DNA from: Pigmentiphaga litoralis
GTDB lineage: Bacteria; Pseudomonadota; Gammaproteobacteria; Burkholderiales; Burkholderiaceae_B
Length of the DNA stretch: 64,000 bases
Assembly: GCF_014651835.1 (NCBI RefSeq)
Contig: NZ_BMXQ01000001.1
Coordinates: 3,322,120-3,386,119 of the forward strand
Direction of reading: 5' to 3'
Part shown: positions 44,377 to 52,672 of the stretch, piece after piece
Position numbering within the stretch: the first letter of the stretch is position 1
Layout of the letters: every line of letters starts with the position of its first letter
The notes under the pieces: generated by a model
What the model was told of the DNA's origin: nothing
The model's database searches: none
The model's input: the letters and a program-made list of their open reading frames with translations, nothing else
Position numbers and translations under genes: made by a program

Positions 44377-45717
44377 CTATTCGGGCAACGGCTTGCCGCG
44401 GGTCTCGGGCAGGAAAGGCGCGGCCAGGATGCCCAGCGCATAGACCGAGACCAGCACCATCGCCGCCTGGCCGTAGCCCCCGAAAGACACGATCATCGCA
44501 CCCGCCAGCAGCGGGCCCAGAAAAGCCAGGAAGCGCGGTGCGTTGAAGGCGAACGCCAGCGCCGTGGCCCGCATGCGCGTCGGGTACAGCTCGGGCAGCC
44601 AGACCGGCATCCACGTGTACTGGCCATTTGAAAAAATGGCGCTGACGAACGCCAGCACCAGCAGCCAATAGGGATGGGTGGTCGTAAAGAACAGGACAGG
44701 CGTCGTCACGAAGGCAAGCACAAAGAAGGCGATCGTCACCGGCTTTCTGCCCAGGGCATCCGCAAGAAACCCAAGCAGCACGTAGCCCGTGATGGACCCC
44801 AGCGTGTACGCCATACCTGCATAACTTGCCCATTTGGCCGCGGGCAACCCGGCGCGGCCCGCCACGGACGCGATGAAAGGGGGTACCCAGGTCGATACGC
44901 TCCAGAAACCCACCGTGGTCGCAAGCGACATCAGGAACACGAGGATCGTGCGGCGCCGTACCGTCGTGTCGGTAAACAGATCGGTCAGCGTGAAGCGGGT
45001 CAGCTGCTCGTCGGACGCCGATAGCGCACTGCCGCTGCGCTGGCGTTCGCGCGCCGCATCACGCTTGGCCTTTACCGCCTCCCACAACGCGGACTCAGGA
45101 ATGGCGCGGCGGATCCACAGGGTCAGCAAGGCGGGCAGCACGCCCAGCAGATACATCGCGCGCCAGGCATGTTCACCGATGGGTGCAATGAATAACCACG
45201 CCAGGGCCGCCAAAAAGAAACCGAGCCCCAGGCCGCATTGCATCAGTCCGGCTCCCTTGCCGCGCGCGCGGTCGGGCCACAGCTCGGCCATCATTGAACT
45301 ACCGGTGGCCCACTCCGATCCCACGGCCACGCCAACCAGAAAGCGCAGCACCACAAAGGACCAGAAATTCCACGCGAACGCTGAGAGTCCCGTCATGACC
45401 GAATAGGCCAGGATGGCGATCACCATCATGCGCTTGCGGCCGATGTAGTCCGCAAGAATGCCGCCCAGCATGCCGCCGACACCCCACCCCAGCAGATTGA
45501 TGCCAATCGCCGCGCCCACGTAGAGCGATAGCGACGCGTGCTGCTCGGGCGGCAGCAACTGCAGCATGACCGTGCCGGCGGTCAGGATGAGGGCGTAATT
45601 CTCGAAGCCGTCGAACATCCACCCAAGGTTGGATGCGATCAAAATCTGCCACTGCTTCTTGCTCAAGGCCCGATACCAGGGCGTGTCCACGGAGGTGGAG
45701 ATCGTTGCGGATTGCAC
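44377..45717 (-). CDS. MFS transporter, sugar/aromatic-acid type
   Basis: A 446-residue inner-membrane carrier with about 12 helices. The loop motif G-I-L-A-D-Y-I-G-R-K-R lies between helices 2 and 3 and is repeated as F-L-A-D-A-L-G-R-K-P in the second half. L-G-W-M-F-D-G-F-E in helix 1 is typical of the aromatic-acid/niacin group. W-L-P-E-L-Y-P-T-R-M-R-A is also present. The start is a GTG with AGGA upstream. Divergent from a LysR gene, which is probably its regulator. Substrate likely an organic acid. Confidence 0.9.
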   Translation of the reverse strand: MQSATISTSVDTPWYRALSKKQWQILIASNLGWMFDGFENYALILTAGTVMLQLLPPEQHASLSLYVGAAIGINLLGWGVGGMLGGILADYIGRKRMMVIAILAYSVMTGLSAFAWNFWSFVVLRFLVGVAVGSEWATGSSMMAELWPDRARGKGAGLMQCGLGLGFFLAALAWLFIAPIGEHAWRAMYLLGVLPALLTLWIRRAIPESALWEAVKAKRDAARERQRSGSALSASDEQLTRFTLTDLFTDTTVRRRTILVFLMSLATTVGFWSVSTWVPPFIASVAGRAGLPAAKWASYAGMAYTLGSITGYVLLGFLADALGRKPVTIAFFVLAFVTTPVLFFTTTHPYWLLVLAFVSAIFSNGQYTWMPVWLPELYPTRMRATALAFAFNAPRFLAFLGPLLAGAMIVSFGGYGQAAMVLVSVYALGILAAPFLPETRGKPLPE

Positions 45718-45838
45718 GTAATTTCCTTGCGTACCTGACCCGGCCAGTCGACTGGCTCTGCGGTCCTGTCAGCGAGCATGCCAGCGAAGTGTGCGAGCCA
45801 TGGCTGAGCGCCGCAAACGACATTCGTTGAGGATGTCC

Positions 45839-45853
45839 ATGAATGGATTTCAT
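45839..45853. promoter_or_regulatory. LysR-type (T-N11-A) box between the MFS and lysR genes
   Basis: ATGAATGGATTTCAT is a 15-bp dyad of T-N11-A form inside a longer perfect repeat CATGAA-N5-TTCATG (45838-45854). It lies in the divergent promoter, 95 bp before the LysR start. Confidence 0.65.
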
Positions 45854-45948
45854 GCCGTGCCGATCGCGGACTTGGACAAAGCCCGCGCCAGCCGATACGC
45901 TGCCGTGCTTCGATGCCTGCATCCCGCGCCTTTCCCCACGAGCCGCCC

Positions 45949-46902
45949 ATGACCCCACCCGTCGAGCATATTGACGACCTGATGATCCTGCTGGAAGTGG
46001 TTGAAGCCGGCGGCTTCAGCGCCGCCAGCCGCACGCCGGGGCGCTCCAAATCCGTCATGAGCCGGCGCGTGCAGGCGCTTGAAGAACGCCTGGGCGTGAG
46101 CCTGCTGGTGCGCAATTCAAGGCGTTTCGACGTGACCGCGGTGGGGCAGCAGCTGGTCGAACACGCACGCGCCATCCGCGGCGAGGCACAGGCCGCGTTC
46201 GCCTTTGCCGCGCACAGCCTGGAATCGCCCGGCGGCACCTTGCAGGTGTCGTGTCCCATCGCCCTGGCGGTAGCCGAAGTCGGCCCGCTGGCGATCGAAT
46301 TGGCCGCGCTGCACCCGCGCCTGCACATCTGCATTTCGACCTACAGCGGCCGCCCGGAAGCCCAGCAGGCGTCGGCCGACATCGTCATCCTGCCCGCCAT
46401 CGGGCCGCTGAAGGACGCCGGCTTCGTCGCGCGCAAGCTGGTCGACTTTCCGTACATCGTGGTCGCTGCGCCGGCCATTGCCGAGACGTATCGGCAGGCG
46501 ACCTTACCGCGTGACCTGGACGGCGCGCCCGCCATCGGGTGGACCTTTCACGATGCGCCCGACGAATGGTCGTTCGAAAGCGCCACCGGCGAACGCGGCC
46601 ACGCGCGGGTCGACATCCGCTTCAAGGCCGACAGCCTGGCGTTGGTGGCCGATGCCGCGCTGCGCAGCCTGGGCATCGCGCAGCTGCCGGCCGGCGCGTG
46701 CATCACGCATCTGGCCGACGGCGCGCTGTGCCGCGTGCTGGAAGCCTGGACGCCACCGGCCATCGGCATGTACGCCATCTATCCGTCGCGCCGGCATCTG
46801 ACCCCAGGCGGAAGGCTGTTCATCGATGCGCTGCACCAGCGGCTGCAGTCGTATGGGCGGCCCGACCGCATGCTGTCGATCGACGTCCCGCCAGGGACGT
46901 AG
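45949..46902 (+). CDS. LysR family transcriptional regulator
   Basis: A 317-residue protein. Winged helix at the N-terminus (L-M-I-L-L-E-V-V-E-A-G-G-F-S-A-A-S-R, SKSVMSRRVQALEERLGV, L-L-V-R-N-S-R-R) and a two-lobe effector domain of the CrgA-like subgroup (P-S-R-R-H-L-T-P near the end). The start at 45949 is preferred over an ATG 12 codons upstream. Divergent from the MFS transporter with a T-N11-A box in between. Confidence 0.9.
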   Translation: MTPPVEHIDDLMILLEVVEAGGFSAASRTPGRSKSVMSRRVQALEERLGVSLLVRNSRRFDVTAVGQQLVEHARAIRGEAQAAFAFAAHSLESPGGTLQVSCPIALAVAEVGPLAIELAALHPRLHICISTYSGRPEAQQASADIVILPAIGPLKDAGFVARKLVDFPYIVVAAPAIAETYRQATLPRDLDGAPAIGWTFHDAPDEWSFESATGERGHARVDIRFKADSLALVADAALRSLGIAQLPAGACITHLADGALCRVLEAWTPPAIGMYAIYPSRRHLTPGGRLFIDALHQRLQSYGRPDRMLSIDVPPGT

Positions 46903-47078
46903 CCGGCCTGCGGGTCGCCCTTCCCCTGGCCGCGCCCCGGCGCCTTCCCGTCACTGCGTCCAGGTCACTCCATCGCGTGTCCGGCAGGTCGGACGGCCGG
47001 GGCAGCAGCCGCCTGCGCCGTCTCGTTGGTGGCCAGGGTTTCCGCGGTCAACCGGGACCCGGCCCGGCAGGCTGCCCA

Positions 47079-47453
47079 TCAGGCGACCTGGCCAAACCGC
47101 TGTTCAAGGTACGCAATGATGTCCTTGGACTCGTACATCCAGCGCGTGCCCTTGGGATCGTCGATGCGCAGGCACGGGCTCTTGACCTTGCCGCCCCCCG
47201 CCTGCAGTTCCAGGCGCGCTTGCGGATCGCGTTTTACGTCCCGCAGGGTGATCGGCACGTTCAGCCGGTGCGCGGCGCGCCGGGTCTTCACGCAGAAGGG
47301 GCAGGCATGCAGTTGATACAAGGAGAGCCGGGCCGCTTCGGCTTCGACCTGCGCCTGGCCCTGCGCCGAGCGCTTCTGGGGGCGCGGGCGCGATAGTGCG
47401 TCGCCGATGACAATCAACTGACCCAGACCGACACGCAAGGCTTTGACAAACAT
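47079..47453 (-). CDS. glutaredoxin / glutathione S-transferase N-terminal domain protein
   Basis: A 124-residue protein. A short hydrophobic N-terminus (V-G-L-G-Q-L-I-V-I-G-D-A) and a basic linker precede a thioredoxin-fold domain with the redox motif C-P-F-C in Y-Q-L-H-A-C-P-F-C-V-K-T. The cis-Pro region K-S-P-C-L-R-I and the C-terminal S-K-D-I-I-A-Y-L-E-Q-R-F match GST-N/glutaredoxin proteins. Probably a membrane-proximal glutathione-dependent thiol reductase. Partner unknown. Confidence 0.82.
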   Translation of the reverse strand: MFVKALRVGLGQLIVIGDALSRPRPQKRSAQGQAQVEAEAARLSLYQLHACPFCVKTRRAAHRLNVPITLRDVKRDPQARLELQAGGGKVKSPCLRIDDPKGTRWMYESKDIIAYLEQRFGQVA

Positions 47454-47649
47454 GATGGCGCCCTCGAAAGCACTGAAAGGTCGCCAGTCTACCCGCTGGC
47501 AGCGGCCTCATGGATAACCCGCGTCTACACTGCAGGGCCGGCCGCAAGCCCGTGTGGTCACCGACCGCCGTCCCGACCTGCGATTCGACGGCTGTCGCAA
47601 CCGCTGTTTCAACCGTGCCTTTACCTGCTGCTTTTCCAGGGTCCATTCC

Positions 47650-48750
47650 ATGTCCGACACGCCTGCGCCCGCACTCAAGGCCATGTTCGATCCAGCCCGC
47701 CTCGAGCACATCGCGGCGCAGGTCAAGGCGGTGTATCCGCGCTTCGACACCCTGCGATTTCTGTCGCTGGCCACCGCGAACCTGGACGCGCTCAGCCTGA
47801 TGGAAAGGTTGCGGCAGACAAGCACCAGCCTTCACGCCACCCTGCCGCAGGATTTCATCAGCGCACTGAAGATCCTGAAAGCGGTCGCGCCCTGCATCGA
47901 CCATGCCTTCGTCTCGATGATCCTGCCCGACTATGTCGCGTGTCACGGCCTGGATCACTTCGATGTATCGATGGATGCGCTGCGTTTCTTCACGCCTTTC
48001 GGGTCTTCCGAATTCGGCATCCGCCCCTTCCTGCGTGCGGACCCGCAGCGCGCGCTGGCGATCATGCAGACCTGGGCGCATGACGACAACCCGCATGTCA
48101 GGCGGCTGGCCAGCGAAGGCTGCCGCCCGCGCCTGCCATGGTCGTTCCGATTGGATGCGATCGTCAACGATCCGGAACTGGCCGCGCCTATTCTTGAGGC
48201 GCTGCGTGCCGACGACAGCCTGTATGTGCGCAAGTCGGTGGCCAATCATCTGAACGACGTGACCAAGCTTCATCCCACCTGGGTGCTCGACACTATCGAA
48301 AGCTGGCCGCTGGACGATGCATGCACGGCATGGATTGCGCGGCATGCCCTGCGCACACTTATCAAACAAGGGGACCGGCGTGCGTTGGCGGTGATCGGCG
48401 CGGGCGACCCACCCGAGGTCGCGGTACACGACTTTTCGTTGACGCCAGCAACCATTGCGATCGGCGGCGCGGTCACCATGGACTTCCTGTTGACGTCGCA
48501 GGTAGACCGGCCGCAAACGCTGGTGATCGACTACCGCGTCCACTACGTGAAGAAATCTGGGGTGGCGTCGGGCAAGGTGTTCAAGCTGAAGTCGCTGACC
48601 CTGCCGGCCAAAGGATCGGTGCGCATTACCCGCAAGCAAGCGTTTCGCGACCTGTCGACCCGCACGCACCAGCCGGGCCGGCATGAACTGGAACTGCTGG
48701 TGAATGGCGAGAGTCTGGCGCGCGAGGGGTTCGAACTTACGCCCCCTTAA
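47650..48750 (+). CDS. AlkC-like DNA alkylation repair glycosylase
   Basis: A 366-residue protein. The N-terminal two thirds are HEAT-like helical repeats (L-R-F-L-S-L-A-T, E-F-G-I-R-P-F-L, H-D-D-N-P-H-V-R-R-L-A-S-E-G-C-R-P-R-L-P-W, D-D-S-L-Y-V-R-K-S-V-A-N-H-L-N-D). The last 100 residues are beta-rich with an Ig-like pattern. This two-part layout matches AlkC, which removes 3-methyladenine and related lesions. AlkD lacks the Ig-like part. The ATG at 47650 is chosen, as the extra 32 codons upstream do not match the family. It stands alone. Confidence 0.85.
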   Translation: MSDTPAPALKAMFDPARLEHIAAQVKAVYPRFDTLRFLSLATANLDALSLMERLRQTSTSLHATLPQDFISALKILKAVAPCIDHAFVSMILPDYVACHGLDHFDVSMDALRFFTPFGSSEFGIRPFLRADPQRALAIMQTWAHDDNPHVRRLASEGCRPRLPWSFRLDAIVNDPELAAPILEALRADDSLYVRKSVANHLNDVTKLHPTWVLDTIESWPLDDACTAWIARHALRTLIKQGDRRALAVIGAGDPPEVAVHDFSLTPATIAIGGAVTMDFLLTSQVDRPQTLVIDYRVHYVKKSGVASGKVFKLKSLTLPAKGSVRITRKQAFRDLSTRTHQPGRHELELLVNGESLAREGFELTPP

Positions 48751-48833
48751 TTCAAGGCGCTTCGGTCACCGATACGCAACCTTTTGCCGTTTTACTTACT
48801 GGCCAGGCTTCCCGCCCTGGCACGCGCGCCCGC

Positions 48834-49355
48834 TCACAACATCTGCTTGCCGCGCTCGTCCCATTCCTGGCACAAGGGCCCAGCCTTCCCACTGACCGGA
48901 TCCTGATCCGGCACGGGCAGCGCCAGCATCTTGCGCAAGGCATCCGGCGTCAGCGCATGACGGCAGATATCCCACTTCTGCCCTGCGGGATACGCGCCGA
49001 CGACTTCAAAATCGTCGTCCGCATGGTCCAGGCAATGGCCTGTTCCGGCAGGCAACACCACCACATCGCCTGCGGCAAGATCGACCTTGCGGCCGTCGGG
49101 CCCGCCCAGGATCACGGTGGCCCGGCCTTTTGATACGCCCAGCACTTCATGCGCGGTGGAATGGAAGTGGTGATAGTCGAAGATGCCATCGCGCCATTCG
49201 GGCGGCCAGCCGTTGGCCGCGAACGCCCGCTCGAACGCCGCGGCAGGATCGTCGTTGTCCGGTTCGATGGCGGCGCGATAAAGCAGCACGGGCAGTCGGG
49301 CGTTGTTAGGGACCCAGTCATTGGCGGCCAGCAGGAAGGCGTCGGGGGGAGTCAT
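48834..49355 (-). CDS. cupin domain protein (YjlB-like)
   Basis: A 173-residue single-domain cupin. Motif 1 is visible as F-D-Y-H-H-F-H-S-T-A-H-E-V-L-G-V-x-x-G, with clustered His and Glu as metal ligands, and motif 2 as L-P-A-G-T-G-H-C-L. YjlB-type cupins have no confirmed reaction. The C-terminus contains C-Q-E-W-D-E. It stands alone and shows normal codon use. Confidence 0.82.
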   Translation of the reverse strand: MTPPDAFLLAANDWVPNNARLPVLLYRAAIEPDNDDPAAAFERAFAANGWPPEWRDGIFDYHHFHSTAHEVLGVSKGRATVILGGPDGRKVDLAAGDVVVLPAGTGHCLDHADDDFEVVGAYPAGQKWDICRHALTPDALRKMLALPVPDQDPVSGKAGPLCQEWDERGKQML

Positions 49356-49452
49356 GGCAGATCCGGAAAAGGGGCACGCCGCAAGACTGCAAGCGGCATG
49401 CCCGCTGTGGCGGCGTGGCCCAATGCCAGTGCCGATTACACCGCCACCGAGT

Positions 49453-50295
49453 TCAAGGCGCCGCCGTCCCCCGCAGCCCTGCCCGCCGGATCACCGCTGC
49501 CAGCGTGCCATCCTTCTGCAACTGCTGCGCGAACGTATCGAGTTGCGGCAGGCTGCCTTCGCGGCCTTTGGGGATGGCGATCGCCATGTGTTCCAGCCCC
49601 CAGCGCCCCTCAAGAATCCGCGCGCCAGGCACGGTGTCGGCCAGCTCGTTCAGGATCGCCTTGTTGGTGGCAAACGCATCCAGCTGACCGGCCTGCAGCA
49701 TGTCGGCCGCCACCTTCAGCGACGGCACCGGTACGACTTTGGCGGCCCTGAACTGCCGGCCCAGCACGCCTTGCGATGAACTGCCTTCGGTCACGCCCAC
49801 GCGGACTCCCGATCGATCCACGTCGGCCACGGTTTGCACCGGGCTCAGTGCAGGGACCAGGTACCCGAGCTCCAGGCTGATCAAGGGTTTGCTGAAGTCC
49901 ACGATCTGCGCGCGCGCGGCCGACGCATTCGTGACCGTAAAGTCGACCTGATTGGCCTTCAAGCCATCGATCACTTCCGCAACACGGCTGTACTCCACGA
50001 CCTGCACCGGCACCTGCAGGCGCTGGCCAAGCAGCTGTCCCAGCTCATACGACACGCCGGTCCGCTGCCCTGCGCCGTCAACCAGCATGGACGTCGGGCT
50101 GCCCCGGTACACGCCCACCCGCAAGGCGCCGGTGGGCGCCAGCGAGGCGCGCTCGCCCGCCAATGACGAGGCAGCCGGTCCGGCCGCACTGACTGCACCA
50201 ACCGGAACGCTGTTGGCGCCCGATCCCACCGGGGACTGACCGCAGCCCGCCAACACCGCCCCGACCAGCCCCGCAACGAACAGATGCCGCTTCAT
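49453..50295 (-). CDS. ABC-type polar amino-acid-like solute-binding lipoprotein (family 3)
   Basis: A 280-residue periplasmic binding protein. The lipobox V-L-A-G-C places the lipidated Cys near residue 18. A Ser/Ala/Gly linker follows to about residue 55. The two-lobe SBP_bac_3 fold then starts at L-R-V-G-V-Y-R-G, with V-D-F-T-V-T-N-A-S and V-G-V-T-E-G-S-S-S-Q. No permease or ATPase gene is nearby. It lies 34 bp after a Bug gene on the same strand and is probably co-transcribed with it. Confidence 0.85.
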   Translation of the reverse strand: MKRHLFVAGLVGAVLAGCGQSPVGSGANSVPVGAVSAAGPAASSLAGERASLAPTGALRVGVYRGSPTSMLVDGAGQRTGVSYELGQLLGQRLQVPVQVVEYSRVAEVIDGLKANQVDFTVTNASAARAQIVDFSKPLISLELGYLVPALSPVQTVADVDRSGVRVGVTEGSSSQGVLGRQFRAAKVVPVPSLKVAADMLQAGQLDAFATNKAILNELADTVPGARILEGRWGLEHMAIAIPKGREGSLPQLDTFAQQLQKDGTLAAVIRRAGLRGTAAP

Positions 50296-50329
50296 GCTTT
50301 TCTCCTGAACGCGTTGTGCAAGACGGGAC

Positions 50330-51325
50330 TCAATCGGCCTGGATGCCGGCGTCCTTGATCACCTTGTGCCACTTGGTGATCTCCGCTGTGTTGAACGCGG
50401 CGAACTGCTCCGGCGTACCGGTCTCGACGATCGCGCCGCGCGCCGCCAGTTTTTCCTGCACGTCCTTGCGGGCCAGCGTCTTCTGCAGATCGCTGTTCAA
50501 GCGCTGCACGACGTCCTTGGGCATGCCCTTCGGACCCATCAGCCCCCACCACACCGTCGCATCCAGCTTGGGCCAACCCAGCGACGCGGTCGTCGGCAAT
50601 TCAGGCAGTGCATCGGTCGGCTTGGTGCCATAGACCGCCAGCGCGCGCAGCTTGCCGGCCTGCACATGGGCCAGCACTTCCAGTGGGTTGATCGACATGA
50701 ACGACAGACGGCCACCGATCAGATCGGTAATGGCCGGACTGCCGCCCTTGTACGGGACATGAATCGCCTTGGCGCCCGTTTCCTGGATCAGCAGCGCGCT
50801 GGCCAGGTGGCCCGAACTGCCGCTGCCGGCCGACCCGTAAGACAGCTCTTCCGGATGCGCCTTGCTGTACTCGATCAGTTCCTTGAGCGACTTGAAGCGC
50901 GAGTTGGCCGGCACCACGATCACGAGCGGCGAATAGCCGATCTTGCCAATGGGCGTGAAGTCGGATGCGGGATCGAAGCCCAGCTGCTTGAAGAGCGCGC
51001 CGTTGCTGGCCAGGGTGGGCGACGCGGTCAGCAGGGTATAGCCATCCGGCGCGGCCTTCGCCACCGCCGCCATGCCGATGTTGGTCGACGCGCCCGGTTT
51101 GTTGTCAACGACAACGGTTTGCCCGAGCGCCGTGCCAAGGTCTTGCGCGACCACGCGGGTCACGATATCCACGCCCCCACCGGCCGCATATGGCACGACT
51201 ATCGAGATGGGCTTGGACGGATAGGCCTGGGCAAGGGCGGTCAGCGGCAGGCTCGCCACCAGCGCTGCCGACCATGCGGCGGCGGCAGTGACGGTGAAGG
51301 CACGACGGGAAAGGCGGATGGTCAC
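50330..51325 (-). CDS. Bug-family substrate-binding protein
   Basis: A 331-residue receptor. The start is a GTG six bases after GGAG; an ATG-started longer form has no such support. The N-terminus R-L-S-R-R-A-F-T-V-T-A-A-A-A-W has twin arginines, so Tat export is possible. The ligand loop is V-V-P-Y-A-A-G-G-G-V-D-I-V-T-R, then D-N-K-P-G-A-S-T-N-I-G, A-P-D-G-Y-T-L and H-V-P-Y-K-G-G-S-P-A. Co-directional with a family 3 solute-binding lipoprotein. Confidence 0.9.
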   Translation of the reverse strand: MTIRLSRRAFTVTAAAAWSAALVASLPLTALAQAYPSKPISIVVPYAAGGGVDIVTRVVAQDLGTALGQTVVVDNKPGASTNIGMAAVAKAAPDGYTLLTASPTLASNGALFKQLGFDPASDFTPIGKIGYSPLVIVVPANSRFKSLKELIEYSKAHPEELSYGSAGSGSSGHLASALLIQETGAKAIHVPYKGGSPAITDLIGGRLSFMSINPLEVLAHVQAGKLRALAVYGTKPTDALPELPTTASLGWPKLDATVWWGLMGPKGMPKDVVQRLNSDLQKTLARKDVQEKLAARGAIVETGTPEQFAAFNTAEITKWHKVIKDAGIQAD

Positions 51326-51436
51326 AACGGTCTCCAGAGGGTTTTTTGTTGCACCCATTCTAGTCACGCCGACCGCTGCGAAGCCGGTGCCGCCGATATA
51401 GCAGTTATGTCCAAACTGACGGCCGGGGGGCAGACC

Positions 51437-52579
51437 TCATAAACTCAGCCGCCGGAAAGAAGCTCGATAGTCCATTGGCTCAAGATGCAGTTTGTCGGAT
51501 AGATCGCCCTGAAGCATGTACAGCTTTGGCTGTTCGCGGAACTGGAAGACCCGATAGAGATAAAAGGCAGGTCCCACCTCTTTCGCAAAGTCGAGTTCAT
51601 TGCGGCTCACGATAAAAGACGACGAATACGAGCCATTCGTCGTTTTGACCTCGATATAGCGTTTTTTCTCGGAGGAATCGAAAGACAATATGTCATAGCC
51701 GAGTCCATCGCCAATTGAATCCGCAACCCAATCAACACGGCCGTACAAGTCAGCCAACCCTTCGGCTTGCAGCCGATGTTGCTCATAGCCTAAGACCCAC
51801 TCTTCGCCAGCGCGTCCCAGTCTGCGGTTGTTTTCATCACGTGCGGCGTAGTTCACCTTACGCGGCAGCCGGAGCCGACCGTCCATTGCTTCGACGTTCG
51901 CAACCTCTTCTAAGGCAGGCGCATCAACCAGAACGGCTGTGAACATACGCGCACTTGGTGCTTCAAAATCTTCCATTGAGTCGACAATGCGTTGAACGAT
52001 GCCGGTATTTGCGCGAACGAATTCCTGAACTATCTTCCGTAGCAACAGTTGGGCATTGACCCGCGGCTTGTATCCCGAAATGAACGGCAGGCCCAGCGCA
52101 CTCAACACAGCGCTGACGTTCTGGTGTTTCATCTCAACCGAGCCTTTACTCCGATTTGTTAGCGTTTGACGCAGTTGCGCGTTGCGGTCAGATTTGTTGA
52201 AAGGCTGTCGATTGGCTTCCAATAAAAGCATGTCAAAGTACGCGGCGACAGTCGCGCGAACTTCGTCAGCCGACCAGTCCTCTCCAATCTTTACCACGTC
52301 AAAGCCTAACGAGCGCAGTTTTGCTACAACGGTCGCTACACCGCCAGAGAAATCAGCGGCCCTCAACGGTTCGGCGTCGGGATATTCAAAGCTGAACGCA
52401 GCGCCGACGATTGCCTTTGAGTCGGCGAGCTCACCGTTACGCGGATTGCGAACAAGGAAGTCTCGCGACTTTCCAAAGCCATGCCGCTCAAGGAATGCAG
52501 TACGGCCAAGAAATTCGTACTGGTCCAAAGCGGCCTGCACAGCCGCAGGACTGCTCAGTCCCGCAAAGTTCGATGCCAA
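51437..52579 (-). CDS. DUF3883 nuclease-like protein with McrA-type N-terminal domains
   Basis: A 380-residue protein with visibly lower G+C than every neighbour. Residues about 10-90 (E-F-L-G-R-T-A-F-L-E-R-H-G-F-G) and 100-165 (W-S-A-D-E-V-R-A-T-V-A-A-Y-F-D-M-L, then G-S-V-E-M-K-H-Q-N-V-S-A-V-L) are domains often fused to HNH or McrA-type restriction enzymes. The C-terminal DUF3883 part has a PD-(D/E)XK-like set: E259/E260, D296 in G-Y-D-I-L-S-F and E310-x-K312 in Y-I-E-V-K-T-T. The start is a TTG without a clear Shine-Dalgarno; the next upstream in-frame codon position with a start is beyond a stop. A defence role is inferred from domains and isolation. Confidence 0.8.
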   Translation of the reverse strand: MASNFAGLSSPAAVQAALDQYEFLGRTAFLERHGFGKSRDFLVRNPRNGELADSKAIVGAAFSFEYPDAEPLRAADFSGGVATVVAKLRSLGFDVVKIGEDWSADEVRATVAAYFDMLLLEANRQPFNKSDRNAQLRQTLTNRSKGSVEMKHQNVSAVLSALGLPFISGYKPRVNAQLLLRKIVQEFVRANTGIVQRIVDSMEDFEAPSARMFTAVLVDAPALEEVANVEAMDGRLRLPRKVNYAARDENNRRLGRAGEEWVLGYEQHRLQAEGLADLYGRVDWVADSIGDGLGYDILSFDSSEKKRYIEVKTTNGSYSSSFIVSRNELDFAKEVGPAFYLYRVFQFREQPKLYMLQGDLSDKLHLEPMDYRASFRRLSL

Positions 52580-52672
52580 TTGACTGTCTCACCGACTAGA
52601 AAGGGGAAACGGCAGTCTACGTTTAAATACCTACTACCGTCACGAGTCCGCGACCACTCAAGCTCATCGCTT

